Origin: Falsiroseomonas sp050563545 | Lineage (GTDB): Bacteria > Pseudomonadota > Alphaproteobacteria > Acetobacterales > Acetobacteraceae | Assembly: GCF_050563545.1 (NCBI RefSeq) | Contig: NZ_JBNXUM010000004.1 | Coordinates: 248,001 to 312,000, forward strand | Length of the DNA: 64,000 nt | Direction: 5' to 3' | Part shown: in pieces, positions 27,738-36,006 of the stretch | Layout of the letters: every line of letters starts with the position of its first letter | Numbering within the stretch: position 1 is the first letter of the stretch | Translations under genes and position numbers: made by a program | Notes under the pieces: model-generated | Database searches by the model: none | What the model saw: only the letters and a program-made list of their open reading frames with translations | Told to the model about the DNA's origin: nothing

Positions 27738-28847
27738 ATGGACATCCCCCCCGACCGCACCGCCGTCGCCGGCGCCGTCTCCGACCTCAACCCGATGGGC
27801 ACCGACGGCTTCGAATTCGTGGAGTTCACGGGCCCCGACACCGCGCATCTCGAGTCGACCTTCGCCTCCCTTGGCTTCGCGCCCGTCGCGCGCCACCGCT
27901 CGAAGCGCGTCACGCTCTGGCGCCAGGGCGACATCAACTTCGTCGTCAACGCCGAGCCCGAGAGCTTCGCGCAATCCTTCCAGCGCGTGCACGGCGCCTC
28001 CGCCTGCGCCATGGCCTTCCGCGTCGCCGACGCCGCGCAGGCCTATGCCCGCGCCATCGCGCTCGGCGCGAAGCCCGTCACCGGCAAGGTTGGCCCGATG
28101 GAGCTCAACATCCCCGCCATCGAGGGCATCGGCGGGTCCCTGCTCTATTTCGTGGACCGCTACGGCGAGAAGGGCAGCATCTACGACGTGGACTTCCGCT
28201 GGACCGGCGAACGCGATCCGCGGCCCGCCGGCAACGGCCTGACGGTCATCGACCACCTCACCCACAACGTCCATCGCGGCCGCATGGATGTATGGTGGCA
28301 GTTCTACGAGCGGCTCTTCAATTTCCGCGAGATCCGCTACTTCGACATCGAGGGGAAGCTGACGGGCCTCAAGTCCCGCGCGCTGACCAGCCCCTGCGGC
28401 CAGATCCGCATCCCGATCAACGAAAGCTCCGATGACAAGAGCCAGATCGAGGAATACCTCCGCGCCTATAACGGCGAGGGCATCCAGCATGTCGCGCTCG
28501 GCACCACCGACATCTTCGCGTCGGTCGAGGGCATGCGCGCGCAGGGCGTCGCCTTCATGGACACGCCCGACACCTATTACGAGCTGCTGCCGACGCGCAT
28601 GCCGGACCTCGGCAAGGATGAGCTCGCGCGCCTCGCCGCCAACCGCATCCTGACCGACGGCGCGCCGACGCCGGAAGGCGGGCGGCTGCTGCAGATCTTC
28701 ACCGGCACGCTGATCGGCCCGATCTTCTTCGAGCTGATCCAGCGCAAGGGCGACCAGGGCTTCGGCGAGGGCAATTTCCGCGCCCTCTTCGAATCCATCG
28801 AGCTCGACCAGATCCGCCGAGGCGTTCTCAAGCCGGCGGCGGCCTGA
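27738..28847 (+). CDS. hppD: 4-hydroxyphenylpyruvate dioxygenase
   Basis: Fe(II) enzyme that converts 4-hydroxyphenylpyruvate to homogentisate, the committed step of tyrosine degradation. 369 aa, two vicinal-oxygen-chelate domains. Iron ligands are visible in IDHLTHNVHRGRM (His near 173), EGIQHVALGT (second His) and FFELIQRKGDQGFG (Glu). The C-terminal helix GEGNFRALFESIE closes the active site as in the family. The ATG at 27738 begins at the conserved N-terminus. Transcribed away from the Lrp gene and ended by a strong hairpin. Downstream homogentisate genes are not in the window. Confidence 0.96.
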   Translation: MDIPPDRTAVAGAVSDLNPMGTDGFEFVEFTGPDTAHLESTFASLGFAPVARHRSKRVTLWRQGDINFVVNAEPESFAQSFQRVHGASACAMAFRVADAAQAYARAIALGAKPVTGKVGPMELNIPAIEGIGGSLLYFVDRYGEKGSIYDVDFRWTGERDPRPAGNGLTVIDHLTHNVHRGRMDVWWQFYERLFNFREIRYFDIEGKLTGLKSRALTSPCGQIRIPINESSDDKSQIEEYLRAYNGEGIQHVALGTTDIFASVEGMRAQGVAFMDTPDTYYELLPTRMPDLGKDELARLAANRILTDGAPTPEGGRLLQIFTGTLIGPIFFELIQRKGDQGFGEGNFRALFESIELDQIRRGVLKPAAA

Positions 28848-28855
28848 CGCGCGAA

Positions 28856-28880
28856 GGGGCCGGCCTCCGGGACCGGCCCC
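28856..28880 (+). terminator. Terminator hairpin between hppD and the RTX gene
   Basis: GGGGCCGG (28856-28863) and CCGGCCCC (28873-28880) form a perfect 8-bp stem with a 9-nt loop, between two convergent genes 52 bp apart. The following CTCCTCCCC is pyrimidine-rich but not a U-tract. Confidence 0.6.
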
Positions 28881-28899
28881 CTCCTCCCCCGGCAGCTCG

Positions 28900-30462
28900 T
28901 CAGAGGATGAAGTCGGATGCCGTCAGGCCGGTGACGCCGAAGACGAAGATCCCGAAATCCGCCCCGCCATCGCCGTTCACGTCGGCATAGACCGTGGTGC
29001 TGCCGTTCTGCTCCTGCAGCCACAGCGTGCCCGCGTCGATGAACATCGGCATCGCAGCGTTGAAGCTGAAGGCCTGGTTGCCGGTCATCCCCGCCATCTG
29101 GTTGGCGTCGATGGCCGAGACGTCGATCTTGTCCACGCCCTTCTCGAAGTCCCAGACGCCGTCGAGCGCGCCGCCATAGGGGCTGTCGGTCACCGCCTCG
29201 AAGCGGAAGGTGTCGGCCCCCGCGCCGCCATACATGTGATCCAGGCCGCCACCGCCGGCCAGCAGGTCCTTGCCGTCGCCGCCCTTTAGGATGTCGTTGC
29301 CCGCGCCGCCATAGACCTTGTCGTCGCCCGCGCCGCCATCCACGCTGTCGTTGCCCACGCCGCCATAGGCGCGGTCGTTGCCGACCCCGCCCGACAGCGT
29401 GTCGGCCCCGGCATCGCCGTAGAGCAGGTCGTTCCCGCCGTCGCCTTGCACCAGGTCGTTCCCGTTGCCGCCATACATCGCATCGAAGCCCGATCCGCCG
29501 AACATCCGGTCGTGGCCGTCCATGCCGAGCAGCACGTCACCGGCCATGCTGCCGACGATCTGGTTGGCGAGCGCGTTGCCCGTGCCGTTGACGGCGACGA
29601 GGCCCTGGAAGGTCAGGTTCTCGACGTTGGCCGCCAGGGTGTAGGTGGTGAGCGTGGTGATCACCGAGTCCACGCCCTGGCCGGCGCTCTCGACCACCTT
29701 GTCGCCGGCATTGTCCACGTAATAGGTGTCGTTGCCTCTGGCACCCATCATCGTGTCGGCTCCTTCGCCACCGTCGATCGTGTCGTTGCCGAAGGTCGTC
29801 GTGTCCGCTTCGTTGTCGCCGCGCAGGTAGTCGTTGCCGGTGCCGCCGAGGAGTTTGTCGTGCCCGCCGTCGCCGTACAGGCCGTCGGCCCCGTTGCCAC
29901 CGTACATCGTGTCGTTGCCGCCCTCGCCGGACATCCCGATCTGCGACCCGGCATCGGCGTGCATGACGTTGTTCAGCGAGTTGCCGCTCACCCAGGAGGG
30001 CAGCTTGTACCCGTCATAGGGGCCGCCCGGATCGCTGAGCACCACGTTGTCGATGATCAGGTTCTCGACGTTCTCCGCGAGCGCGTAGGACTGCTCGAGA
30101 GTGCGGATGCCGAGGCGGACGGTGTCGGTACCCTCGTTCGCGTTCTCCTGGATCACGAAGGTCTGCCCGGCGCCGACGACGTAGGTGTCGTCGCCCGTGC
30201 CGCCCTGCAGCGTGCTCTGCCCCCCGTTCATCGAGGAGGTCGCGGTCAGCCGGTCATTGCCCGCGCCGCCGATCACGAGGTCGGCGCCGTTCGACCCGCC
30301 GTAAAGCGTGTCGTTGCCAAGGCCGCCGTTGATCGTATCGTTGCCGAGGCCGCCGCCGATGTTGTCGTCGCCGCCGAGGCCGTTGATCGCCGTGGCATCG
30401 GTCTCTGCGGACACGCTGAACACGTCGTTCTGGCCGTCGAGCAGGTTGTAGAGCTTGGTCAT
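28900..30462 (-). CDS. RTX hemolysin-type calcium-binding repeat protein
   Basis: 520-aa secreted protein built mostly of nonapeptide GGxGxDxux repeats. One block follows the N-terminus (about 28-75, LGGDDNIGGG, GNDTINGGLGNDTLYGG), one is central (GEGGNDTMYGGNGADGLYG, GNDYLRGD) and a long C-terminal block spans about 330-430. Between them are AENVENLTFQG-type strands seen in RTX beta-rolls. The C-terminus (about 440-520) ends DGGADFGIFVFG-VTGLTASDFIL, a typical uncleaved type I secretion signal. It should fold on Ca2+ outside the cell. No enzymatic domain is visible, so adhesin or surface-layer function is possible. Its exporter is not adjacent. Confidence 0.9.
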   Translation of the reverse strand: MTKLYNLLDGQNDVFSVSAETDATAINGLGGDDNIGGGLGNDTINGGLGNDTLYGGSNGADLVIGGAGNDRLTATSSMNGGQSTLQGGTGDDTYVVGAGQTFVIQENANEGTDTVRLGIRTLEQSYALAENVENLIIDNVVLSDPGGPYDGYKLPSWVSGNSLNNVMHADAGSQIGMSGEGGNDTMYGGNGADGLYGDGGHDKLLGGTGNDYLRGDNEADTTTFGNDTIDGGEGADTMMGARGNDTYYVDNAGDKVVESAGQGVDSVITTLTTYTLAANVENLTFQGLVAVNGTGNALANQIVGSMAGDVLLGMDGHDRMFGGSGFDAMYGGNGNDLVQGDGGNDLLYGDAGADTLSGGVGNDRAYGGVGNDSVDGGAGDDKVYGGAGNDILKGGDGKDLLAGGGGLDHMYGGAGADTFRFEAVTDSPYGGALDGVWDFEKGVDKIDVSAIDANQMAGMTGNQAFSFNAAMPMFIDAGTLWLQEQNGSTTVYADVNGDGGADFGIFVFGVTGLTASDFIL

Positions 30463-30704
30463 GTCGGTCTCTCCTTCGGATCCTGCGCCGGGATCGGCGC
30501 GGTGGAGGGACCATGCCCGCGTCGCATTGCGGGCGGACTTCGCGGCGTGGCGTGGCGCGTAACGATTGTGGTGCGCCCCACGCGCCCTGGCGTCCGTTTC
30601 GAAACATTGTGGCGCGGTCGAGCCGTCAGCCCGACAGCATGCGCCAGCCCGACGCGTCCGGAAGCGCGCCCCCGTCCGCGCTCAAGCCGGCCGCGGAGGA
30701 ACCC

Positions 30705-31028
30705 TCAGCGCGACGGCGCCGCGTTCGGCGCCGTCAGCTCCCGCAGGAGCTGGTTCACCGCGGGGCCTTCCTGCGACATCGGAGGGCCGGATGGCGCGAC
30801 CGGCGCCGCCGGCGCGTTCGGGCTGGTGCCGGTCAGCCCCTGGAAGAGCTGGTTCACCGCCGCCCCCTGCGCCGCATTCTGCTGCGCATCGGGCCGCACC
30901 CCCGCCGCGGCCTCGCGTTCGCGCACCACAGCGGCATCGGGCTCGCGCTCGTCGCGCGCGGTCGGCAGCAATTGCGCCGCGGCTGGCGCGGCGATCAGCA
31001 TGAGGCAGGCGACGAGGCGCGGGCGCAT
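30705..31028 (-). CDS. Small exported hypothetical protein
   Basis: 107-aa protein with a clear signal peptide (MRPRLVACLMLIAAPAAAQ). The mature part is Ala/Pro/Gln-rich and contains the same short module twice: AVNQLFQGLTG and AVNQLLRELTA, each followed by a Pro/Ala linker. No domain recognised. The ATG at 31028 is chosen because it opens on the signal peptide. It lies 61 bp downstream of the LLM gene 1 stop on the same strand. Confidence 0.65.
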   Translation of the reverse strand: MRPRLVACLMLIAAPAAAQLLPTARDEREPDAAVVREREAAAGVRPDAQQNAAQGAAVNQLFQGLTGTSPNAPAAPVAPSGPPMSQEGPAVNQLLRELTAPNAAPSR

Positions 31029-31089
31029 CGGATTGTCCCTCCGATGCGAGCCTAGCGCCGTTCGCCGCGGCGCGCCAAACCTGTCGCGC

Positions 31090-32148
31090 TCAGACGGCCA
31101 GCCGCGCCCGGACCTCCGGCGGCTCCGCGGCCAGCGACGCGGCCTTCCGCTCCGCCAGCGCAAGCACCCGCGCCGCATCCTCGATGTCGGCGGCCTCGCG
31201 CGGGATATCGAGAATGAAGGTGCGCGCGCCCATCGCGATGTAGCGCGCCAGCTCCTCCGCCACGCTGTCGTCGTCGCCGACGAGATAGGGGCAGAAGGTC
31301 GCGTAGTTCTCGAAGGGCCATAGCCAGTACACGTCGCCCGTCGCCGCCGATTGCCGCGCCAGGTTCGAGAGCTGGTGGTGCCAGACGGAATCGCTTGTCT
31401 TCATCGCAAGCGCGGCGGCGACCTTGCCCCGCCGGTCCTCGGGGAAGCGCGACCAGGCGATCCGCCAGGCCTCCTCCCGGTCAGGGCGCGCGATGATGCC
31501 GACGCGAACGCCGCGCCGCAGGCCGTGCGGCACCGGCGCGGCCGCGGCGACGGAGGGTGGCTGCGGATACTCCACCGCCGTCGCCCCGATCGCCAGCGCG
31601 GCGGCGCGCCCGGCCTCGGACGAGCCGGAGATCAGCCAGCCCGGCAGCAATTCCTCCGGCACGGGCGGCGTCATGCGCAGGCCGCGCACGCCGTAGTAGC
31701 TGCCCGCGAAGCTGAAGGCGGCGGTCTCGCCGAGCAGCCCCTGCATGACCTTCGCGTATTCCACCGTACGCGCGTAGCGCTCGTCATGCGGCGTGGTGTC
31801 GCCGAGCGCGAGCAGGTCGTTCTTGAACCCGCCGGCCAGCATGTTGAGCCAGATCCGCCGGCCATGCAGGAAGGCCAGCGACGCCACCATCTTCGCCGCG
31901 GAATAGGGGTTCATGTAGATCGGCTGCACCGCGACCAGCGGGGCGAGCTGCCGCGTGTTGCACAGCACGGCCTGCGCGACGAGCCAGGGATCCACGATGC
32001 TGTTCTCGGCATAGACCAGGATCCCCGCGCAGCCCGCCTCGTCGCTCCAGGACGCGATCTCCAGCGTGCGGCGCAGGTAGTCGCGCGCCTCGAAATCCCG
32101 GGAATGCGGGCAGGTCGTGAAGACCTCCAGCGTTGCGGCCTTGCCCAT
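31090..32148 (-). CDS. LLM-class flavin-dependent oxidoreductase, copy 1
   Basis: Luciferase-like (TIM-barrel, FMNH2-dependent) monooxygenase or oxidoreductase, 352 aa. Family signatures: the WSDEAGCAGILVY segment, DPWLVAQAV, RIWLNMLAGGFKNDLLALGD (flavin-phosphate side) and DERYARTVEYAKVM, then GWLISGSSEAGRAAALAIGA. Strongly similar along its length to the paralogue at 34977-35993. The ATG at 32148 has GGAAGGGACAGG upstream; an upstream ATG at 32172 overlaps the GNAT stop (ATGA) and is also possible. Last gene of the ACP1-GNAT1-LLM1 cassette. Substrate unknown; oxidation of a carrier-bound acyl or amine is inferred from context only. Confidence 0.88.
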   Translation of the reverse strand: MGKAATLEVFTTCPHSRDFEARDYLRRTLEIASWSDEAGCAGILVYAENSIVDPWLVAQAVLCNTRQLAPLVAVQPIYMNPYSAAKMVASLAFLHGRRIWLNMLAGGFKNDLLALGDTTPHDERYARTVEYAKVMQGLLGETAAFSFAGSYYGVRGLRMTPPVPEELLPGWLISGSSEAGRAAALAIGATAVEYPQPPSVAAAAPVPHGLRRGVRVGIIARPDREEAWRIAWSRFPEDRRGKVAAALAMKTSDSVWHHQLSNLARQSAATGDVYWLWPFENYATFCPYLVGDDDSVAEELARYIAMGARTFILDIPREAADIEDAARVLALAERKAASLAAEPPEVRARLAV

Positions 32149-32168
32149 CGTCCTGTCCCTTCCCGTGG

Positions 32169-33248
32169 TCATGCGATCGCGCGCTCCGGCATGGCGCGCG
32201 CCGAAAGCCGTCGGCCCCGCAGCAGCGCGAGCGGCACGAAGTCGTCCGCGCGCAGGAACCCGCCGTCGATCGAGGCCGGCGCCGGCACGTCGCGCGACCA
32301 CCAGAAGGCCGGCCGCGGCGGCGCGCCGAGGAAGCCGGCGCGCTCCAGCGCCGCGGTCTTGGCCGGATCGCCCGCCAGGCAGCGGATCAGCCCCGCCCCG
32401 TCACGCGCCAGCGCGCGCGCCGTCTCGGCCACCACCCAGTCCGCGGTGGCCTGCGTGCCATCGGCGAGCTGGAGGTGGACGATGAAGCCCTCGAGCCCCG
32501 CCGCTGCCGGCGCGAGCAGCGAGAAGGACACGCCGACCAGCGCGCCGGCGACCCGGAAGGCCAGGCTGAGCGGGCGCCCGAGCGTCGGCGGGATGCGCCG
32601 CATCCAGTCATGCTCGGCCCGCGGCAGCAGCTCCACCAGCCCCGCCGCGCGCGGCGTCGGCGCCTCCTCCGCGGGATCCCATGGCTCGATGCGCGCATCG
32701 GGTCCGGGTGGCGGCGCGGGGCGCGGGCGACGCAGCGGCACGAAGCCGGGGATGGCGCGCGCCAGCGCCTCCTGCTCCGGCCAGCGACGGCGCAGCAGCC
32801 CCGCCGCCAGGCCGCGCGCCTTGATCGGGAGGTAGCGGACATCGAGCGACGGCATCGCCGCCCAGCGCAGCTTCGGCAGCAACGCAAGCGTCGGCGGCGT
32901 TCCGCCCACCGACACGATCGGCTCCTTCTGCTGCATCAGCTTGCGCATCAGCACGACGCCGATGCCGGCCGGGCGATGGCTCGGCGCGCAGTACCAGTCG
33001 CAATGCTCGCGCAGCATCACTGGCCTGCCGTCCAGCAGCCAGGGCCTGACGAAGCTGTCGATCATCGCCACGCAGCGCTCACCGTCGAAGGCAAGCCAGG
33101 TGCGCCCATCCGAAGGCCGCTCGCGATAGCGCCAGGCCACGATCTCGCGCTGGATGGCGTCGTCCCAGCTCGGCTCCCAGGATTCCCGCAGCAGCGCCTC
33201 GAATGCGGGGCGCGTGGCGGGCTCGAGCGGCCTCAGGCTCAGCGGCAT
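32169..33248 (-). CDS. GNAT-like acyltransferase, copy 1
   Basis: 359-aa protein whose first half looks like a GNAT acyltransferase: the HRPAGIGVVLMRKLM segment (about 92-106) matches the acyl-CoA/phosphopantetheine-binding Q/RxxGxG/A loop, preceded by CVAMIDSFVRPWLLDG and DWYCAPSH. The second half (about 190-359) is a further alpha/beta region ending SRDVPAPASIDGGFLRADDFVP. It is twice as long as a simple GNAT, so a tandem-GNAT or FemAB-like arrangement is likely. Paralogous to 36007-37065. It lies between ACP1 (12-bp gap) and LLM1. It may take an acyl group from the neighbouring carrier protein; that is inference. Confidence 0.7.
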   Translation of the reverse strand: MPLSLRPLEPATRPAFEALLRESWEPSWDDAIQREIVAWRYRERPSDGRTWLAFDGERCVAMIDSFVRPWLLDGRPVMLREHCDWYCAPSHRPAGIGVVLMRKLMQQKEPIVSVGGTPPTLALLPKLRWAAMPSLDVRYLPIKARGLAAGLLRRRWPEQEALARAIPGFVPLRRPRPAPPPGPDARIEPWDPAEEAPTPRAAGLVELLPRAEHDWMRRIPPTLGRPLSLAFRVAGALVGVSFSLLAPAAAGLEGFIVHLQLADGTQATADWVVAETARALARDGAGLIRCLAGDPAKTAALERAGFLGAPPRPAFWWSRDVPAPASIDGGFLRADDFVPLALLRGRRLSARAMPERAIA

Positions 33249-33260
33249 CGCGGGGTCACC

Positions 33261-33542
33261 TCAGCCGGCCTCCGCATCTGCGTCCAACAGGAAGGCGTCC
33301 GCGACCATGCCGAGCGTGAGCCCGCCTTCCAGGTCGAGCAGCAGCGGATCGAAGCTCAGCCCGCAGGCCGCCTCGACGTCCAGGATCACGTCGAGCAGCG
33401 CGGCGGAATCGACGACGCCGGCTTCCAGCAGGCGCGTCTCCGGCGTCAGCGGCACGCCGGCGGCGCCGGGATGCTGCCGCACCGCCAGGGTCAGCATGTC
33501 GAGGATCCGCTCTCTCCGGCCTGACAGGCCCTCGTCGAGCAT
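33261..33542 (-). CDS. Acyl carrier protein, copy 1
   Basis: 93-aa PP-binding protein: four-helix ACP fold with the phosphopantetheine serine at 46 in GVVDSAALLDVILDVE, followed by a CGLSFDPLLLDLEGGLTLG helix III/IV region. Its close relative at 37073-37354 has Ser45 in GVIDSTGLLDVILEVE. The ATG at 33542 has TGGAG nine bases upstream. First gene of cassette 1. It is not the fatty-acid ACP (no DSLDxVELV motif); it is a specialised carrier like DltC or NRPS-type stand-alone PCPs. Confidence 0.88.
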   Translation of the reverse strand: MLDEGLSGRRERILDMLTLAVRQHPGAAGVPLTPETRLLEAGVVDSAALLDVILDVEAACGLSFDPLLLDLEGGLTLGMVADAFLLDADAEAG

Positions 33543-33975
33543 GCGCGTCACTCCAGGATTTCCGCAGGGATGATGACGGCGCGCTCGACCTGGCGCGCGG
33601 CCCGCCGCGCCCATCGCACGGCGGCATGACGCGGTGTCGCGATCAGGCAGGAATAATCCGACGGCCCCAAGACGCACCCCCGATGCTGGCCGGGCCAGCA
33701 ATGACACGGCACAGATATCCGCAAGACCGCGGACATCCTGCGGTCCTTCGACGTAGTGATCCGAACGATTCTCGCTCGTGCCGAATAACAGACCTGCACG
33801 GCGCTGCCCGAGTCACACACGCGTGCTATGTCGCCGCCGCACGCAAAAGCACGCGACACGTCTTTACTCCACGTCATCTTCCGGAAATCAGCGGGTGTCG
33901 CCGATCGTTTTGTCGACGTTATTTACTTTTGGCAACGCCGACATCTCACCTCGAATCCGCCGACACCGTCAGCGG
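33543..33975. other. Intergenic region between cassette 2 and ACP1
   Basis: 433 bp without a supportable gene. GC is lower than the flanks (TTTTGTCGACGTTATTTACTTTTGG near 33909-33933). It contains the bipartite element at 33785-33826 shared with the promoter region of cassette 2, leaving a leader of roughly 240 bp before ACP1. No tRNA or riboswitch recognised. Confidence 0.5.
33785..33826 (-). promoter_or_regulatory. Bipartite promoter/operator element, copy 1
   Basis: On the plus strand: ATAACAG, 18 nt, then GAGTCACACACGCGTGC. In gene direction this reads GCACGCGTGTGTGACTC-N18-CTGTTAT. The same arrangement with 16 of 17 matches and a 17-nt gap lies upstream of cassette 2 (39036-39076). CTGTTAT is a plausible -10 region and the GTGTGAC part a weak -35 or activator site. 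The function is inferred from duplication. Confidence 0.55.
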
Positions 33976-34974
33976 TCACCCGCCCTTCGGCGCTTGCTCC
34001 GTCGGCGCGGTGCGGCAGGCGCCGCTCTCCGCGACACCGCCATGCCGCGCCGAGAGGATCGGGCACGCGTCGGAGCCAGGGCCGGGAGGGCGTCGGCCGC
34101 CGCCCGGCCGGCCCAGCAGCCGTCGCCAGCCCGCCTCGTCGAGCAGCCTTCCCGCGTGCCGCGCCCGCGTGACGCGCAGCGCCTGGCCGTCGCCGCAGGC
34201 CATGGCCGGCCCTGCCTCGTCCAGCGCCGCCACGGCGCCCGGCGCCGCGTCCGTCCTGCCCGCCGGCGCCGTCCGCAGCACCTCCACCTCACCGCCTGGC
34301 GCCTGCATCGCCGCGACATAGCTCGGCGAGCGGAAGGGCTCGTAGTTGCCCGCGCGCACGAAATCGGCGACCGCGCGCGCGGGCAAGGTCCAGTCGATAC
34401 GCCCGTCCAGCGCATCGCGATGGCGGAAGATGCGCCGGCGCGACAGGTCCTGCGGCATGCGCGGCAGCGTCCCGCCCTCCGCGATGCGCGCCGCCGCCTC
34501 CGCCGCCAGCCGCGCGGCCTCGCCCAGCGCGCGGCGGAACAGCGTGAGGCCGGTGTCGTCGTCGCGGATCGGGAAGCGCGACGCCGCGACGATCGGGCCG
34601 GCATCCACGCGCGTCTCCATCACATGCAGCGTCGCGCCGAAGTCGCGCGCGCCGTGGCGGATCGCCCATTGATGCGCGTGCAGCCCGCCATACTCCGGCA
34701 GCGGGCCGGGATGCGCATTCAGCGCACGCCCGTCGAACAGGTCGAGCAGCGCCGCCGGCAGCACCAGCGTGGAGTTCATCGAGACCAGCCAGTCCGGCGC
34801 CAGCGCGCGCACCGCCGCGATTCCGTCCGCGCGCGCCAGCGACGCCGCCTCAATCCCGCCCTCGCTGGGCTGCGTGCTTGCATGGCCCGCGAGCCGCGCG
34901 CCGGGCATCGCCGCGATGGCGCGCGACAGCTGCGCCGCCGCGAAGCCCTCGCCGACTACGAGGAAGGACGCCAC
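33976..34974 (-). CDS. Formyltransferase-family protein
   Basis: 332-aa protein with a methionyl-tRNA-formyltransferase-like N-terminal domain (N10-formyl-THF dependent). The catalytic triad is intact: Asn86 and His88 in RALNAHPGPLPEYGGLHAH, Asp124 in ETRVDAGPIVA. The region 200-310 looks like a Formyl_trans_C domain (DGRIDWTLPARAVADFVRAGNYEPF). Start is GTG at 34974, two bases after the LLM2 stop. It is the last gene of cassette 2. It is not the housekeeping Fmt (no partner def gene, poor match to the Fmt N-terminus). It likely formylates an amine or hydroxylamine on a small molecule, sugar or carrier-bound intermediate. Confidence 0.85.
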   Translation of the reverse strand: MASFLVVGEGFAAAQLSRAIAAMPGARLAGHASTQPSEGGIEAASLARADGIAAVRALAPDWLVSMNSTLVLPAALLDLFDGRALNAHPGPLPEYGGLHAHQWAIRHGARDFGATLHVMETRVDAGPIVAASRFPIRDDDTGLTLFRRALGEAARLAAEAAARIAEGGTLPRMPQDLSRRRIFRHRDALDGRIDWTLPARAVADFVRAGNYEPFRSPSYVAAMQAPGGEVEVLRTAPAGRTDAAPGAVAALDEAGPAMACGDGQALRVTRARHAGRLLDEAGWRRLLGRPGGGRRPPGPGSDACPILSARHGGVAESGACRTAPTEQAPKGG

Positions 34975-34976
34975 GC

Positions 34977-35993
34977 TCAGGCCGGGACGCGCGCGGCCAT
35001 CCGTCCGGCCAGCGCGAAGACGCGCGCGGCATCTTCGAGGTCGCGTTCCTCCCGCGGGATGTCGAGGATGAAGCTCCTCGCCCCCATCGCGACGTAGCGC
35101 GCGATCTCGGCCGCCACGCTGGCGTCGTCGCCGACGAGGTAGGGGCAGAAGGTCTTGTAGTTCTCGAAGGGCCAGAGCCAGTAGACCTCCTCCGCGCCGG
35201 CCTGTTGCGCCAGGCCGGAGAGCTGGCGGTGCCAGACGGAATCGCTCGTCTTCATCGCGAGCTGCGCGGCGATCTGCCCGCGGCGGTCCGCGGGAAAGCG
35301 CGACCAGGCGACGCGCCAGGCTGCCTCCCGGTCGGGCCGCGCGACGATGCCGACGCGCACGCCACGCCGCAGCCCCGGCGGCACCGGCGCGGCGGCGGCC
35401 TTGGCTGGCGGCTCCGGGTATTCCACCGCGACCGCGCCGATCGCGAGCGCCGCGGCGCGCCCGGCCTCCGACGATCCGCTGATCAGCCAGCCCGGCGCGA
35501 GCTCCGGCGGCAGGGCGGGCGCCAGCCGCAGCCCCTTCACGGCATAGTACCGGCCCTCGAGGCTCACCGCCTCGCCGGCCAGAAGCCCCTGCATCACCCG
35601 CGAATACTCCACCGTGCGGGCGTAGCGCTCGTCATGCGGCGTGGTGTCGCCGAGCGCGAGAAGGTCGTTGCGGAAGCCGCCCGCCAGCATGTTCAGGCAG
35701 ACACGCCGCCCCGTCAGGAAAGCGAGCGAGGCGACCTTCTTCGCCGCGGCGTAAGGATGCATGTAGACCGGCTGCACCGCGACCAGCGGCGCGAGCCGCC
35801 TCGTGCCGCGGATCACCTCCTGCGCGACGGTCCAGGGGTCCACGATCGCGTTGTCGGTATAGACCAGCATCCCCGCGCAGCCAGCCGCGTCGGACCAGGA
35901 CGCGACCTCCAGCACGCGGCCGGGATAGTCCCGCGGCGCGTGGTCCTTGGACTGCGGGCAGGTCGTGAAGACCTCGATCGCGTCGCCGAACAT
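34977..35993 (-). CDS. LLM-class flavin-dependent oxidoreductase, copy 2
   Basis: 338-aa paralogue of the protein at 31090-32148 with the same signatures (EVFTTCPQSKD, WSDAAGCAGMLVY, NMLAGGFRNDLLALGDTTP, GWLISGSSEAGRAAALAIGA, ILDIPREERD). GAGGAGAAG precedes the ATG at 35993. Thirteen bp after GNAT2 and two bp before the formyltransferase start, so clearly in one operon. The conserved core suggests the same reaction type as copy 1. Confidence 0.9.
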   Translation of the reverse strand: MFGDAIEVFTTCPQSKDHAPRDYPGRVLEVASWSDAAGCAGMLVYTDNAIVDPWTVAQEVIRGTRRLAPLVAVQPVYMHPYAAAKKVASLAFLTGRRVCLNMLAGGFRNDLLALGDTTPHDERYARTVEYSRVMQGLLAGEAVSLEGRYYAVKGLRLAPALPPELAPGWLISGSSEAGRAAALAIGAVAVEYPEPPAKAAAAPVPPGLRRGVRVGIVARPDREAAWRVAWSRFPADRRGQIAAQLAMKTSDSVWHRQLSGLAQQAGAEEVYWLWPFENYKTFCPYLVGDDASVAAEIARYVAMGARSFILDIPREERDLEDAARVFALAGRMAARVPA

Positions 35994-36006
35994 CGCGTGC
36001 TTCTCC

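Noticed and set aside
31090..35993. Bioluminescence (lux) genes, from the two luciferase-like proteins
   Set aside because: No fatty-acid reductase set (LuxC/D/E) and the context is carrier-protein chemistry; the LLM fold is shared by many non-luminescent enzymes.
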